A DNA stretch of 64,000 nucleotides, taken from the NCBI GenBank assembly GCA_000149265.1, contig CH001736.1:411324-475323 (forward strand). The letters run 5' to 3'. The notes under the pieces were generated by a model. The model did no database searches. It saw only the letters and a list, made by a program, of their open reading frames with translations, and was not told the origin of the DNA. Source of the DNA: Ciona savignyi (lineage: Eukaryota; Chordata; Ascidiacea; Phlebobranchia; Cionidae). Below are positions 35,301-46,831 of this stretch, piece after piece (position 1 is the first letter of the stretch; each line of letters begins with the position of its first letter). The position numbers and the translations under genes were made by a program.

Positions 35301-36565
35301 TAAAGTCTTCGTTTCATAAATAGGGGAAGACTGGGTAAAATGGGCCCTTTAGTTGCAAATCGGATTTTTTACTGATATAAAGCCCGCTGGACTTAAGTTT
35401 TTCATGTGGTGTCACCTAATACCAAAGTCTTCACACATAACATGTTAACTTTCTAATAATTTTTGTTAAATATATTTTATTAACAAAGAAAATATATTTC
35501 GTTAGTGGCCCATTTTAGACAAGGGTGTAGTCTAAAATGGGCCCCCGGCCCGTTTTCGATATTAACATTTCGTTAGATAACAGTATCAATATTCGCTTCC
35601 CATATAAACAATGTTATTACTTTTCTTTTTATGATGTAGTTTTTTTTTAATTTAACACTTTGGATTACTGCAATTACTTTTTATTTAATACCCAGTTACT
35701 AGTATACTAATGCAATAACACCTTGCTACTTTAGTGGAAGCATAACTATCAATTCATGTTATTAATAGCATTTAGAAACCCCGTTTAGTTTATTGTGAAA
35801 CACATAATATGACTGTTAGTGCTAAGTCCAGCCCTTTAGTACTGTTAATGCTAAGTCTAGCCCCGTTAGTTACCAAATGACCACAGGGGCCCATATTAGA
35901 CAGGTGCCAACATACGACTTAAAATCTCTATAAAAAATTCTTTAAAAAAAAGTTTTATTACTACCAGTAAAAGTAGGTCTAGGCTATATAGTTCTATTTA
36001 ACTACAGTAAAAGTTATTTTAGTATTTGATCTTTTCTATTATATATTAGCAGAAAACAAAAATTGCAAATTTAGATTCAGACCTTCTCAAACCAAAATAA
36101 CTACAGAAAACATTGAGTTTGGTGATTTCACGCTCAAACTTCGGTTTGGAGATTCCATAATTTGATATACTGACAATGGTTCTTGTAGCAAATTTTATTC
36201 TTCAAAATATATTGAGAATTGGAGGGGGCCCATTTTACCCAGGTGGCCCATTTTACCCACTTTTCCCCTATAAAGTGTATTCTATTATAAACAAATACAA
36301 TATCCTGCACATGCTTTAACACATCAGTGGTATTTTTACCATGCTTGTTGGCACATTTAACGTTTCTGTTCGCGTTGCAATCCTCGAAAAATTTGTAAAG
36401 TTGACTAAGTTGTGCAGTATCGTGGAAACCTTGGCTTGTTTTCTCCTGTCCGCGAAACACGTAATCATGTTGGTGTCGACAACCTGCGCACATCAGTTTT
36501 GCGCAACTAGTGCAAACAGTGAAATCGACGTCACTTCGGGATTCCCCACAGACCGAACAAAACAT
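32350..36565 (-). CDS. TRIM-like protein: two B-box zinc fingers plus coiled coil, no RING
   Basis: Nine exons on the minus strand, fully in phase: 36340-36565, 34842-35000, 34494-34609, 34228-34429, 33936-34148, 33660-33799, 33279-33498, 32838-32947, 32350-32688, encoding 574 residues. It starts MFCSVCGESR; this first zinc finger (C-x2-C-x11-C-x2-C-x4-C-x2-C-x-H-x-H) resembles a B-box type 1. A B-box type 2 follows across the first intron: CANKHG joined to DKAADYYCEVC, then CHTC and a His cluster (residues ~70-110). The next ~150 residues are charged and helical with few prolines (KQEEFLKKKVTTQLYKQRDE), as in a TRIM coiled coil. The C-terminal ~250 residues look disordered and basic, with no SPRY, NHL or filamin domain. 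No RING is seen, so E3 ligase activity cannot be assumed. The exon 3 donor (CAG/GTTCGT) is chosen by phase. Confidence 0.85.
35323..36268. mobile_element. TA-flanked non-autonomous transposon in intron 1 of the TRIM-like gene
   Basis: 946 bp bounded by inverted ends: GGGGAAGACTGGGTAAAATG at the left; the reverse complement of the right end reads GGGGAAAAGTGGGTAAAATG. TA lies on both sides (35321-35322 and 36269-36270), so the target was probably TA as for Tc1/mariner-type elements. CCCATTTTA/TAAAATGGG motifs recur inside as subterminal and internal inverted copies (near 35508, 35529, 36230). No transposase-length frame is present, so it is non-autonomous. Confidence 0.75.
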
Positions 36566-37642
36566 ATTTAGGATAAATATTATATTATTGTAGTATTAGC
36601 GGTATTTTCCTGATTTTAAAAGTTTATATATGAATAAGAATACTTGGTTGGCTGCATCAATCAATTATGGTAATTATATACACATAATTACAGCTAAAAC
36701 ATTGTTGTGTCCTTAAAATTACTACATTTTTGTTTCCATTCAAAATAAACACTACTTTTTATAAAGAATAAAAAATCTAAAAAACTACAAATCGATTAGG
36801 ATATTAGAAGAGCGTTTGTTATAATTTGTTAAAGCCAAGGTACTCTTGTGCTACGTCTGGTGTTTTAAAGGTTTGCCGTGACAACTGTATAGTAAATTTA
36901 TTTCTAGCGGTGAAAATATAAATTCTGATCTTGTCCTAACTTTTAAATCATCTCGACTTAGGCAACGCGATTTATGTCAGATTACTAAGCCTATATATAT
37001 GCCTAGTAGCCAAACCAAATCCTGTTTAAATAATAAGAACGAAAATAACAAATCCCTGCCGTAGAAACGAAACTTTTGTTCTTCGCCGCCTAGAATACGG
37101 AAGCTTATTGTGACGTTTAAGTCAACTTTTGCGGTAAATTTACCGGAAACAAAATTCTGGTTTGTTCTTTGAAATTTTATTGAAAAGCAAAAAGAGCTAT
37201 CCTTGAGTACTTATTTGTGAGCAAATATTCAGCAGGCGGGCATTGTTTTGTTCGAATCCCATACATCATCCAACAGTGGAAATTAATCTTTGTTCGTGAT
37301 TATAAGGTTTGCGTAGCTCAATACGTCGGTATTTAAATCGAACTCTGTCTTTTTTTGCTGCATAATACACGTCAGTAAATATTTAAATAACGACGTGTGA
37401 AGTTTGGGTGCTTAACCTTTAGTTCGTAAGGTCTTGGACGACCAAATTATGGTTATATTTTAAGTTTGTACAACTATGAAGGTAAATATTGCCTGACACA
37501 TATGTCCTTGAGATATCTATAATAAATTTTCACCGTGAGAAAGATCCATATGTTTATCAAGCATGTTTGTTTTAATCTATATAAAAATGGTATCATGTTC
37601 GTACGTCAACTTCCTGTAGTAGCTGTACGGCAAACGTTTCAC
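36566..37642. other. Intergenic between divergent TRIM-like and lipase genes
   Basis: Holds the 5' flanks of both genes. A short box-B-like phrase, TTGTTCGAATCCCA, lies near 37250, but no tRNA or SINE body surrounds it. An acceptor-like TTTCACAG ends at 37643, 16 bp before the lipase ATG. Confidence 0.4.
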
Positions 37643-37659
37643 AGGTTGAACGTTTCATT

Positions 37660-40600
37660 ATGTATTCATTAAACTTACTGGTTTTGCTTTTGACTTGGCA
37701 CTCGGTCAAGGGTAAGTGGGTGCTTGTAAGAAATAGGGCTATTAGCTAGGTTTTGGAAGATATTTAGTTTTTAAATTACTTTAGTTGTAAAAAAAACCGA
37801 GTTGGCAGTAAAAGACAAAACACTGATATTTTAAATTTTTACATTTTTTTTATAAATGTAATTGTGAGACAACACTGTTGCTGATCTTTTTTTTAAATAA
37901 TATAGATTTACTGACGAAATGACAGTCATTGCTTTGTATATATAACCCTCTTTAGGAATTGATGTTGCTGTACGTATTCTTGTATGTTTAAACAAATTTG
38001 TAAATCGCAACTAAAAACTAAGTTCATTAAAAAATAGCATGATTTTAAATTCAAGATTTATTTTTTACCCGAAAAGGTTTCTTTAGCCTCATATTTAAAT
38101 AAAATATTTCGGGTGAAATTTATATATCTCAAAAAAATAAATCAGTGAATTTTTTTTCTTTCGTGTACTAGATTTACAATTGGAATAACAAAACTCGCTT
38201 ATGGACAGATATAATCTGACATTTAACTTGATTTTACAGGTGACACAGTCACTTACCCGGGTTTGGGAACGTTCACAGATGCCCCACCATGGGGTGACAC
38301 TGAGGAACGACCTGTTGGTTATTTACCTTCAGACCCGTCTGAAGTGAATGTCAGGTTCTACTTGGATACAAGGCAGCAATTAGATGTGGAAGTATTCAAC
38401 ACTGATATAAATGGTCTCCAGTGAGTACAGAACAACTTTTGGGGATTCATATCAAACAAAAATTCTTATGATATTTTAAGGAATATTACTGCATCCTTGA
38501 TTTAGCTTCGTAAAACCATTTTAAAAATTATTGTCACAAATCTGTTTATTTTTCATTTCTTTCATTACACAACCGTTCAAAAAAATACTGAGTCATTAAT
38601 ATGTACATACCAAAGCTCTATTCACTAAAATACCAGATGTTTTAAAGTTCACAAAAAAAAACATTTTTTAGGCAAACGACTTTCAACTATAAAAAAAATA
38701 CAAAGTTTATTGTCCATGGGTACATTGACAATGGGGACGTTTCTTGGATGAATGACATGAGCAAGGCATTGCGTAACGTGAGTTCAACGCTCTTATATTT
38801 TAACTTTATTTTTCTCCATCTATTCTACAGTGTGTTCCACGTAATTTTTAAAACTAAATGAAAAATGCATAGAAAAGAAGGTGGTTATTAATATTTTTTG
38901 ATCAAATAGTAAGGTGGTTGTCAATAAAAGGACGATTGATCTATAGCAAGTCAATTGCTTCCTTGAACACTACACTGAATCCACTGGATAAAAACGCATA
39001 TATAGTATATAAACACTACAATAGCCTGGGTCAGGGCTTAGCAACCTGTGGCTCCGGAGCAGCATGCGGCTCTTTCATCCTTCCGATGCGACTTTTATTA
39101 AATTGATTGCTACTCTTCATAAGTTTAATGTCTATGTGTTAACTGAAACAAACACAGAAACACAATGTTGCTTTCCTTTTTTTGTTGCACTGATATTATT
39201 AGTTTTGCGACTCCCATTGATTTTAATATTGGTTAAAATGGCTCTTTAAGTAAAAAAAGGTTGCTAACCCCTTGCTTAGGTATATCTGTTGTAAGAACAT
39301 TTAAAAAAAATTGCAGTGAAAATTCTACCCTCTTCTATTCACAAGCATCAAACTTGATTATCCTAACCTATCTAATAACCCCCTATATCAGTAACTGGAA
39401 TCGGTCGTTGTGGTATATTTTACATAATCTATACCATAGGTCGAGGACGTTAATGTCTTTCGGGTTGGTTGGATTGGTGGTTCTTTGACGATCAACTATG
39501 CCCAGAGTGCAACTGATACTCAAATTGTTGGCGCCGAAGTTGGGCTCTTTATCAACAATATAGCAGTAAGGATAATGTTAAAAGTGCTGTAGAGTTGCAA
39601 AATTACGATTGTATTGCTTGATAGAATAGCTTCGGAATCAGTCCTGCCAGTTTCCATTGTATCGGGCACAGTCTTGGGGCTCAATCCTGTGGCTATTTGG
39701 GAGCCAGTGTTTCACCAAAAGTAGGCCATATAACTGGTAAGTTTCACATTTGACATTTTCAGAGGGGTAATCGGAAAATTAAACCAAACATCACAAGCCC
39801 AGTAAAAAAAACGATTTAAAAATTGCAGGTCTTGATCCCGCTGGTCCATATTTTGAAAACACGCCACCAGAGGTCAGACTTGATCCAACAGACGCAACAT
39901 TTGTTGACGTCATTCACACCGACGCGGAAAAGCTGGTAGATTTTGGCTTTGGAATAAATCAGGTTTCCGGCCATGTTGATTTTTGGCCAAACGACGGAAT
40001 AGAGCAACCAGGTTGTGATCAGGTAGAAGATGTTTGCTTAGTTATTATAGGTTTTATTCGAATCCGAAAGGCAAGTGATAACTAAAAAGAAGGGAACGCG
40101 GGAAGGGGGGAAGGAGGGAAACTGCACAATAAAATGACGAATAGGGCATTAGAGTATAAAACATGGGGTTGGGGTTAAGGTTAGTTCTGGGGTTAAGATT
40201 AGTGTTTGGGGCAGGGTAAAAATTAGTTCCCATAGTTCAAGTAAGCAATTTCCCTCCTTTCCGCTTTGCTTTCTTTTAGCGTTGCCCGAAAGGCAGGAAT
40301 ATTTCCAACTGACAAAAGAATATAAGCAACGACGACTGTTTTCCGCATTTTTATGCCGATTATACCTTTTTGAGGGCTTAATGAATATGTGAAAGTTTAT
40401 TTAGTCGTATTACACTAAAAATGAATTCCCCAAACCTAAATCAAAAAACGAATTGTTTTTTTATGACCAAGTATAAAGGAATAATATTTCAATAGAGTTA
40501 AACATTTTCGAGATGTTAGCAGTTTTTTCTGATTTTATTGTTGTTTTTTTGTACAGCAAATACTTCATATAAAAAAACATGGACATGAGAATTCAGTTTG

Positions 40601-42794
40601 AATGGGTAACACAGGAACTCATTCGTTTTTACTTGCATAAACAAACGTTACACACTTTTTATAAGATATATCAAGAGGTATTAGGTAACCAGGGAACCCA
40701 ATCGTATCCGCATGCAGAGAAATACGGCGTAAAGTCAAAATGGGAGTTAAATAGTAGTGGTTAACACGTGGTTGACACTCTCTTGTTTTTACTGGGTAGG
40801 AAACGTAAAAAGATCTGCAGTAGTCTGTATACACTGGGTAAAGAATATTTTAGTTTTTCACTGTTTATGAACGGACGTGATTATACATTCTGCATTCTAA
40901 ACCATGATCTCACCTAATTTATTTATTAATATTGTCTTGCATGACGATAAGAACATGTACAACAATACTTTGCTCTGCAAAAATTTTTGGACTGTATTGT
41001 GATAGTAGGGCCACTATGATGTACTTAATTAAAACTTCGCTTTTCAAAACCCAATTGCAGAACGCACTGTCTACCATCGTTGGCATCGACGGAATAGTTG
41101 ATGGAACACGAAACTTCGTTGCATGTAACCATTTGAGGGCGCTCTCTCTTTATACGGAATCGATTACATCATCTTGTCCATTTTATGGAAATCAGTGCGA
41201 CAGCTATGATGATTACCTGAACGGAAAATGCACCTCTTGCCCAACTGGAGTAAGTTTAATATCAGTCATTATTTTAAACGCATGTCTGCAGTAACTTCTG
41301 CTCGGTTAACTTTTTTTATTTCATTTTTTTATTTTAATAACACCAGCAATGTGCTCCGATGGGATACAACAGCATCAATTACGCCAACGAAATATTCCAG
41401 TTCAGTAACCCAAGTGCTTATTTGCAAACCTACTCAAAGTCACCCTACTGCGGTAAGAGTTTAGTTATTTTTCTTTATTTGTAAAAATCAAAGACGAAAA
41501 AATGATTAACAGAGTACATGACCTATGTGGAAATTACTCTTGGAAGCAACAGCGATGGCGTCGAAGGAAAGCTGTTCCTTTCTTTGTACGGACCATCCGA
41601 AAATAGTGAACAAGTCCAGATAGGCGAGTAAGTTGTAACTCATACATATTTTAGAATATTCGGATCGTAAGTTATGACGTTTTTGCACCAAAAACTAACT
41701 GCAGTTATTTAAATTTGTGTTAAATTACTAAGCGTATTTACTTACTGTAGGTTAATTGCACACCTTACTTTGCATCTTAGGGAAGACGTTTCTTTTGACC
41801 TAAGGCCTAGTACCGAGTATTCCCACACTGTGCAATACCGGGCCTTCCCAACGGGCTTTAACAAAGTGAAATTCCTGTGGCAGCAGACCGAGTTTACTGT
41901 CTACAAACAGTATCTCACAGTGGATAACATTAGAGTCTGGGACAATTATGATCAGCGAGAGTGAGTATCATATTCTGTATAAGGATAACAAATTACTTTA
42001 TAAGTAACATCCTCATAAGCTGTGGATGCTCATTCGTAACAATATGAGCCTTAACATTGATGTTTCTGATATGGAAGTGTGGTGCTATAAGTAGGCTCAC
42101 ATTTACTTTGAGAGGCGGGGCAAGCCACATTAACGATTTTAGTTTTCCTACCATCACGATAAGCTTTGCTATTTTAATCGGTAGATAAGTCAACTATTTA
42201 GTCAATCATTAGGCAGACATGACTTGCTATGTAAACGACCTGTTGTATTGCGTGTATGATGTGACAAGCAAGTCAAAATTTATTTACGCGTGTGTCAAAG
42301 TCAGGGCGGCACTGACATGTTATTGCTTTAATCGATTGTAGTCTTAAAGGTTGTGAAATAAGCGAAGCTAAGTGGTCGCCCGAAAGTCGGTGAAGCTTTC
42401 CCTCGAGGCATTCGATGGACGTTGCCTAACCCAAGCTAAAATTAAAAGAATTACTAAATGCTACGTAACTTACTGCAATAGCTCCAGTAATCTGATTAAC
42501 CGGTTAAGAACGCACCTTTCCTCTTTATTTTAAAGAATAATTAGCCTATCCTATATGTCACTGTAGTGTGAAACACACGACAATACCGACGACAATCGGA
42601 CTGATATTTTGATTTGGTCCTGTTTTATAACAGCTGTAGATTTTCCACTGGAGGACAAACATAAGACCTACCTGTATCATTATTTGCTTACTTCTGGTAA
42701 TTATGATATGTTTTGTTCATATAGGTTGATATTCTGCGGCAATCCAGGTTTGGAGATGGAAGAAAACACCCGATACTCACTGTACGAGTGTTAA
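37660..42794 (+). CDS. Pancreatic-type triacylglycerol lipase with PLAT domain, secreted
   Basis: Eleven exons in phase: 37660-37711, 38240-38420, 38672-38777, 39440-39565, 39625-39736, 39829-40022, 41061-41249, 41347-41452, 41513-41627, 41781-41960, 42725-42794; 476 residues, close to vertebrate pancreatic lipase (~465). Exon 1 is a signal peptide ([15 protein letters not shown]). The mature start matches the family ([13 protein letters not shown], then RFYLDTR). The catalytic triad is visible: Ser in GHSLGA (exon 5), Asp in GLDPAGPYF (exon 6), His in ACNHLRAL (exon 7). The lid between two cysteines is long, as in classical lipases, so true lipase activity is likely. Exons 8-11 encode the C-terminal PLAT/colipase-binding-type domain ([18 protein letters not shown]), and the protein ends in Cys. 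Introns hold a hAT-like element, a MITE and a SINE. It hydrolyses dietary fat in the gut lumen by family analogy. Confidence 0.95.
39032..39274. mobile_element. hAT-like MITE in lipase intron 3
   Basis: A 243-bp element with inverted ends: CAGGGCTTAGCAACCTG at the left; the reverse complement of the right end reads CAAGGGGTTAGCAACCTT. Just inside is GGCTCCGGAGC and GCGGCTC, blocks also present in the element at 1185-1431 (GAGCCGC). The two belong to one hAT-like family. No clean 8-bp target duplication is visible here. Confidence 0.65.
40082..40279. mobile_element. Small MITE in lipase intron 6
   Basis: About 200 bp with inverted ends: CTAAAAAGAAGGGAACGCGG at the left; the reverse complement of the right end reads CTAAAAGAAAGCAAAGCGG. 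A GGGAAACTGC block inside the left end has its inverse (GCAATTTCCC) inside the right. The middle has degenerate GGGGTTAAGGTTAG repeats that look telomere-like but are only a few units. Related end sequences occur near 53578-53665 and 54345-54372. Confidence 0.65.
42330..42560 (+). mobile_element. Degenerate SINE copy in lipase intron 10
   Basis: Plus-strand copy of the SINE family at 8814-9112. It keeps the blocks GACGTTGCCTAACCCA, TTACTGCAATAGCTCCAGTAA and the AGCCTATCCTATATG tail in order. The tRNA-like head is poorly preserved. It lies wholly between lipase exons 10 and 11. Confidence 0.65.
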
Positions 42795-43851
42795 GATGCA
42801 TTTTTGGTGCTATAGTAATTGGCTTATGGGTTACATGCAATACACTTAGAGGCAACAAATAAGAGTTTTTTTGTATATTTATTTAATTGTGTTGAATTGC
42901 AATGTTTAACATAAACTAAATGAAACACGCAAAACGGTTATTAATATAATTCATGGTAATACCATCAGATACTTGGAAACATGCGGGTAATTTTTCACAA
43001 TTTTAAATGTAAGGTTTGACCCACTTGGGTAATCCGTCACTGGGCCAGATAAAATGTTGGTTGTCCGATTTATGCGGCTATTTACGCTTTTATCATACGC
43101 GGGAATACACATAACTATCCTACCCTAATATTAAAGTCATAGCTGTACTTTTCCTAAATTGGCCACAAAACATTATGAAACCATACCTTGGTAGCAAAGT
43201 CACTAATAACCAAACAGTAAAATTATCCTAAAGTACCAATTATAATAAACGGATGTCTATGAGGAATCACTATATGAGAAATCACAAAATTTGGTTACTT
43301 CAGATACAATTAGGACCTACATTTAGTTTAACTAGGGTAAAGGGTATATAGAGAACCGTAAAAAAGTATTTTATTGTTTAATGACTCACAACAGTTAAAA
43401 CACTAAAAAGTATACGGGTAGATCTTGGATTTCGAGCAGTATAAGATAAAAGTGAGATCTTCTTATCTCTTGCTTATTTATACAATAAATCTGCGGTAAC
43501 GTTTCGGACAAAATAATTCTTGCACAAAGCACGAAAACACGATATTTTGCAGATCAATCGCATATAGGTCATGACATTGAACAATTTAATATAGTATCTC
43601 AATGTTACATCAAGTAGCAAAGTATTAAGACATCGAAATGTCAGTTGGTGGCCTTTGAGTTGATTACAGACAAATTAATAAAAATTTAATGAAATAATTA
43701 AAAATATTTGAACACTAAGTAGTAATAAAAAGAAAAAATGCAATATTTATCAAATTTTCATGTAAAATCATAGAAACAACCTACTAAAGGTCTTGTCGTG
43801 TTTATGGTCAACTCCGGGTTCCGTTGATGCCTTTGTTCATTTCGATGGTCA
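42795..43851. other. Convergent 3' region between lipase and MS4A-like gene
   Basis: Contains the 3' UTRs of both genes. No AATAAA follows the lipase stop closely on the plus strand (AACAAATAAG near 42854 is the nearest variant). No coding exon is recognised. Confidence 0.4.
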
Positions 43852-45089
43852 TCAGATACTAATCGGCAAGTATTTCGATTTGGAATATGTTAAAATATCT
43901 TCTTTATAAGAATAGATCTCCGTGTGGAGTTTAGGTATTGCGGTCGTTGAGGTAATAGTGATGCAGTTTACCACACTGACAACAAATGAGGAAAAGGCAG
44001 TCAGTGAGGTCACTGCCAAAGTCGTGAAGAAAAGCAGGAAAAATATTGAAGGAATCTGAAAAAAATTATATATCAGCTCAAAACAACATGCATTTATATT
44101 AAAACATCTTTAAAATTCGAATTGCGGCTTACCGATATAATGATCATTGGAACGGATATCCAGCAAAGTAAAGTAGAGCTCACTGCAGCGACTGTTGAGA
44201 ACCCCATGTGCAGGTTTATCTGAAGCGTAAAACGTTATTGTTTGTTAAATTGTATTATGGCGATTGTAATTAGCAAATTAACCGTTGGGTATAATGTCTC
44301 TCGACGTTCTTTTATGAGTAATAGCCATTATTGCCCATGGGAATTATAGAGACGTAATCCTATATTTAACCAAAAGTATATGTAATACACCAGTGTAGTC
44401 TATATGTGCGTGTATAATTACCTTGAAGACTGAATATGTCGCATTATTTGCATGGATACCAATGCTTCCTGCGATGATTGCCTAAAAATATAAACTCATT
44501 TAGCAAACAGACAAACGCCAGTTTTATGGGTACAAAACCTGTAATTTTTATGATACAGTGAAATATACATAATTGTGAATGAGATATGTATGAAAAATGG
44601 ATATGTCTATCCTTAAAAACAATAAAGCGACAGTCAATAAAACTTTGCCAAAACACTCCATCGCCACTAACTATACCTACAATAAAACCTGTTTTAAGCA
44701 TTATAGAATCATTCATGTTGCTAAATGGTAAAATAGTTACAGTGGCTATGTTCACTCGTAATGTTTAGGCAAATATAAGGAAACGACTTACCCACACGCC
44801 ACACCATAACGAACCACCGATACAAATGTAATAGAGCAAAAGTGAGTACGACTGAATATGCTGGGACGTTAGAATTGAAGAAAAATTTCCCGTGTACAAA
44901 ATGAAAATAATTCCGATCCCGAACATTAGAATTCCAAGTAGAATTTCGCCTAACTGCAAAACACAAATAACGTATTCAAATGAACATCTGTAAACTATAT
45001 AGGCCTAGTATTTACTATATAAAATATAGTAATATGAAACTTACCGCCAACGAATAAAATAAATAGGTGTTGATCTCTGCACTTTTCAT
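43852..45089 (-). CDS. MS4A/CD20-like four-pass membrane protein
   Basis: Five exons on the minus strand, every one a whole number of codons: 45045-45089, 44792-44953, 44422-44481, 44133-44219, 43852-44055, encoding 185 residues. It begins MKSAEINTYLFYSLALGE. Four hydrophobic segments are visible: LGILMFGIGIIFILY in exon 2; an exon 2-3 segment (YICIGGSLWCGVW joined to AIIAGSIGI); exon 4 (LCWISVPMIIIS, joined to IPSIFFLLFF in exon 5); and one across exon 5 (FSSFVVSVVNC). The LGE-x-LLGI start, the G-rich second segment with W, and the AGSIGI phrase match the MS4A layout. Members are plasma-membrane proteins of immune and sensory cells in vertebrates. Which subgroup this belongs to cannot be said. 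The short tails hold no recognisable signalling motif. Confidence 0.75.
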
Positions 45090-46831
45090 TTCTTTTGAAA
45101 ACTTAATCTAAACAAATAATACCAATCAGGATGCGTTTAGATCGAACTGAAGTATCTAAAAAATCAAACCGTTTTATACTCATTTTTCGGTTATTTCCGA
45201 GATTTATACCTATTTTAACGTTATTTCCGTTTATTGAGCTTGTTCTTCGGTTATTCCCGCTATACGTCATAAATTCTTGAAAGTGAGAGCAATGTAAGAA
45301 AGGATTTTGTTTAGCTATTTGTAATATAGCCTGCAGCAATTTTCGGTAAATTACGGTGCGGAATTACGTAGCGTGTATTATGCATTTTAACTGCATAAAG
45401 GTAACAACACTCTTTTCGAAGTCAAATATTATTACTTTGATTTATATTAATTGGTAATAATTTGGGGCATAGATCTTCCCGGAGTGATGTACATTTCCTT
45501 GTTCTATATATATAAGCCTACGGAAAATTCCCTATCTTTGCGTAATACCGAAAGTATGAAGGTTGAGTAATATTAATCCTTAGGAGAATTATTCTAGCTC
45601 GTGACCAGAATATCCAGCTTCTACTTTGTATAACCAGTAACATTTCTTTCTCTGAATCAACGTAAATTTTGATGTAGCCTACAATTTGGTTATAACCTAT
45701 AACACTTTTATTTGTTTTGCGATTTTCTTTTTTTACGTGTCTAAATTTCAAATGCATGTTGGGCTAGTCACTAAGATCGTTTTAATATAGAATTCTAATT
45801 AATAACCTGAAGTTCTTGGTTGTTCGAGAGTTACGGCGCATTCAAATGTAAGAATTTAAAACGACCTCTATTCGACATTAGCGTAATTGAATTTGCGTGA
45901 CCTAGGCCTACCCTTCAGCCTATAAGCGCATTGGCTTATATTACTGATTAAAAAGCATTGCTTTTATTAATCTGTAGATATTTATAAACTGTAAAGAATT
46001 TGCAAAAGATCATTTACATTTTACAACAACAAACGATGGGCATGCCACTTTTTTGACGATCCGTGATAAGAGCAAGCGCGTTAGTTCTACTGGAAAAATG
46101 CCATGTTAGAAATTTGATGTTTTTAAAGCTTGGATCAATACGACTGTCGTCCGACGACTGTGGTTCTTGCGTTTAGGTTTGCGGAGGGCCATTAAGTAAG
46201 ACTCGTGACGGGCAAGTGTTCAGTACATTAGGACGTGTATACCAAGAACTGGTTTATTAGGTTTAAATGTATCAAAACGAAATATGTTGTGAAAGCTTGT
46301 TCTTATCGTGTTTAAGTGTCCAGGACTTTATGACAAATGCATAAATAATGCAACAGAAGGCACGCGTCACGCAAGATATAACAGCAGTTTTATTAGAAAA
46401 TTGTTTTTGATGTCCAGATAAAAGAACTAATAAGTAAGGCAGAATTTCCTGAAACTTTTAGTATTCTTTTGATGTTAATAATTCTAGTCAGCATGTTCGT
46501 TGAAGCCGGAAATCATTCATCTTGGTCACGTGAAACAACACCACAATAGGTGCCTGTTGCTTCATACAGTACGTATGGCTGCTGTGAACTGATATAGCTT
46601 TCAGTCAAACACAGCTCGTCCGGATCAATTTTCGAGTGCGAAACAGTACAGCTGACAGCTGCGAGGCAACTGGATTAATGTAGTTCATCGTTGTCTACTA
46701 ATCTTGATTCAGCTGTGTTTAATAGTGCCAGTGCAGCGTTACAAACATTTCATTTACAGCTTCAAAATAGCTAAAAACTTGTCTGAATTCTGTACAAGAA
46801 CACTCTGTTATCTTTAAAGCATAAGGTTATA
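45090..46831. other. Divergent intergenic region, MS4A-like and glycophorin C-like genes
   Basis: Holds both 5' flanks. GGTTATTTCCG-type phrases repeat three to four times at about 45187-45260. An acceptor-like CATTTACAG ends at 46758, upstream of the glycophorin C-like start. No coding exon or signal-peptide exon is evident in 46490-46760. Confidence 0.4.

Noticed and set aside
37235-37265. tRNA or SINE at the box-B-like TTGTTCGAATCCCA
   Set aside because: No box A at the right distance and no SINE body on either side.
45103-45339. Asn/Gly-rich ORF upstream of the MS4A-like gene
   Set aside because: The apparent protein repeat comes from a simple GGTTATTTCCG DNA repeat; no exon context.
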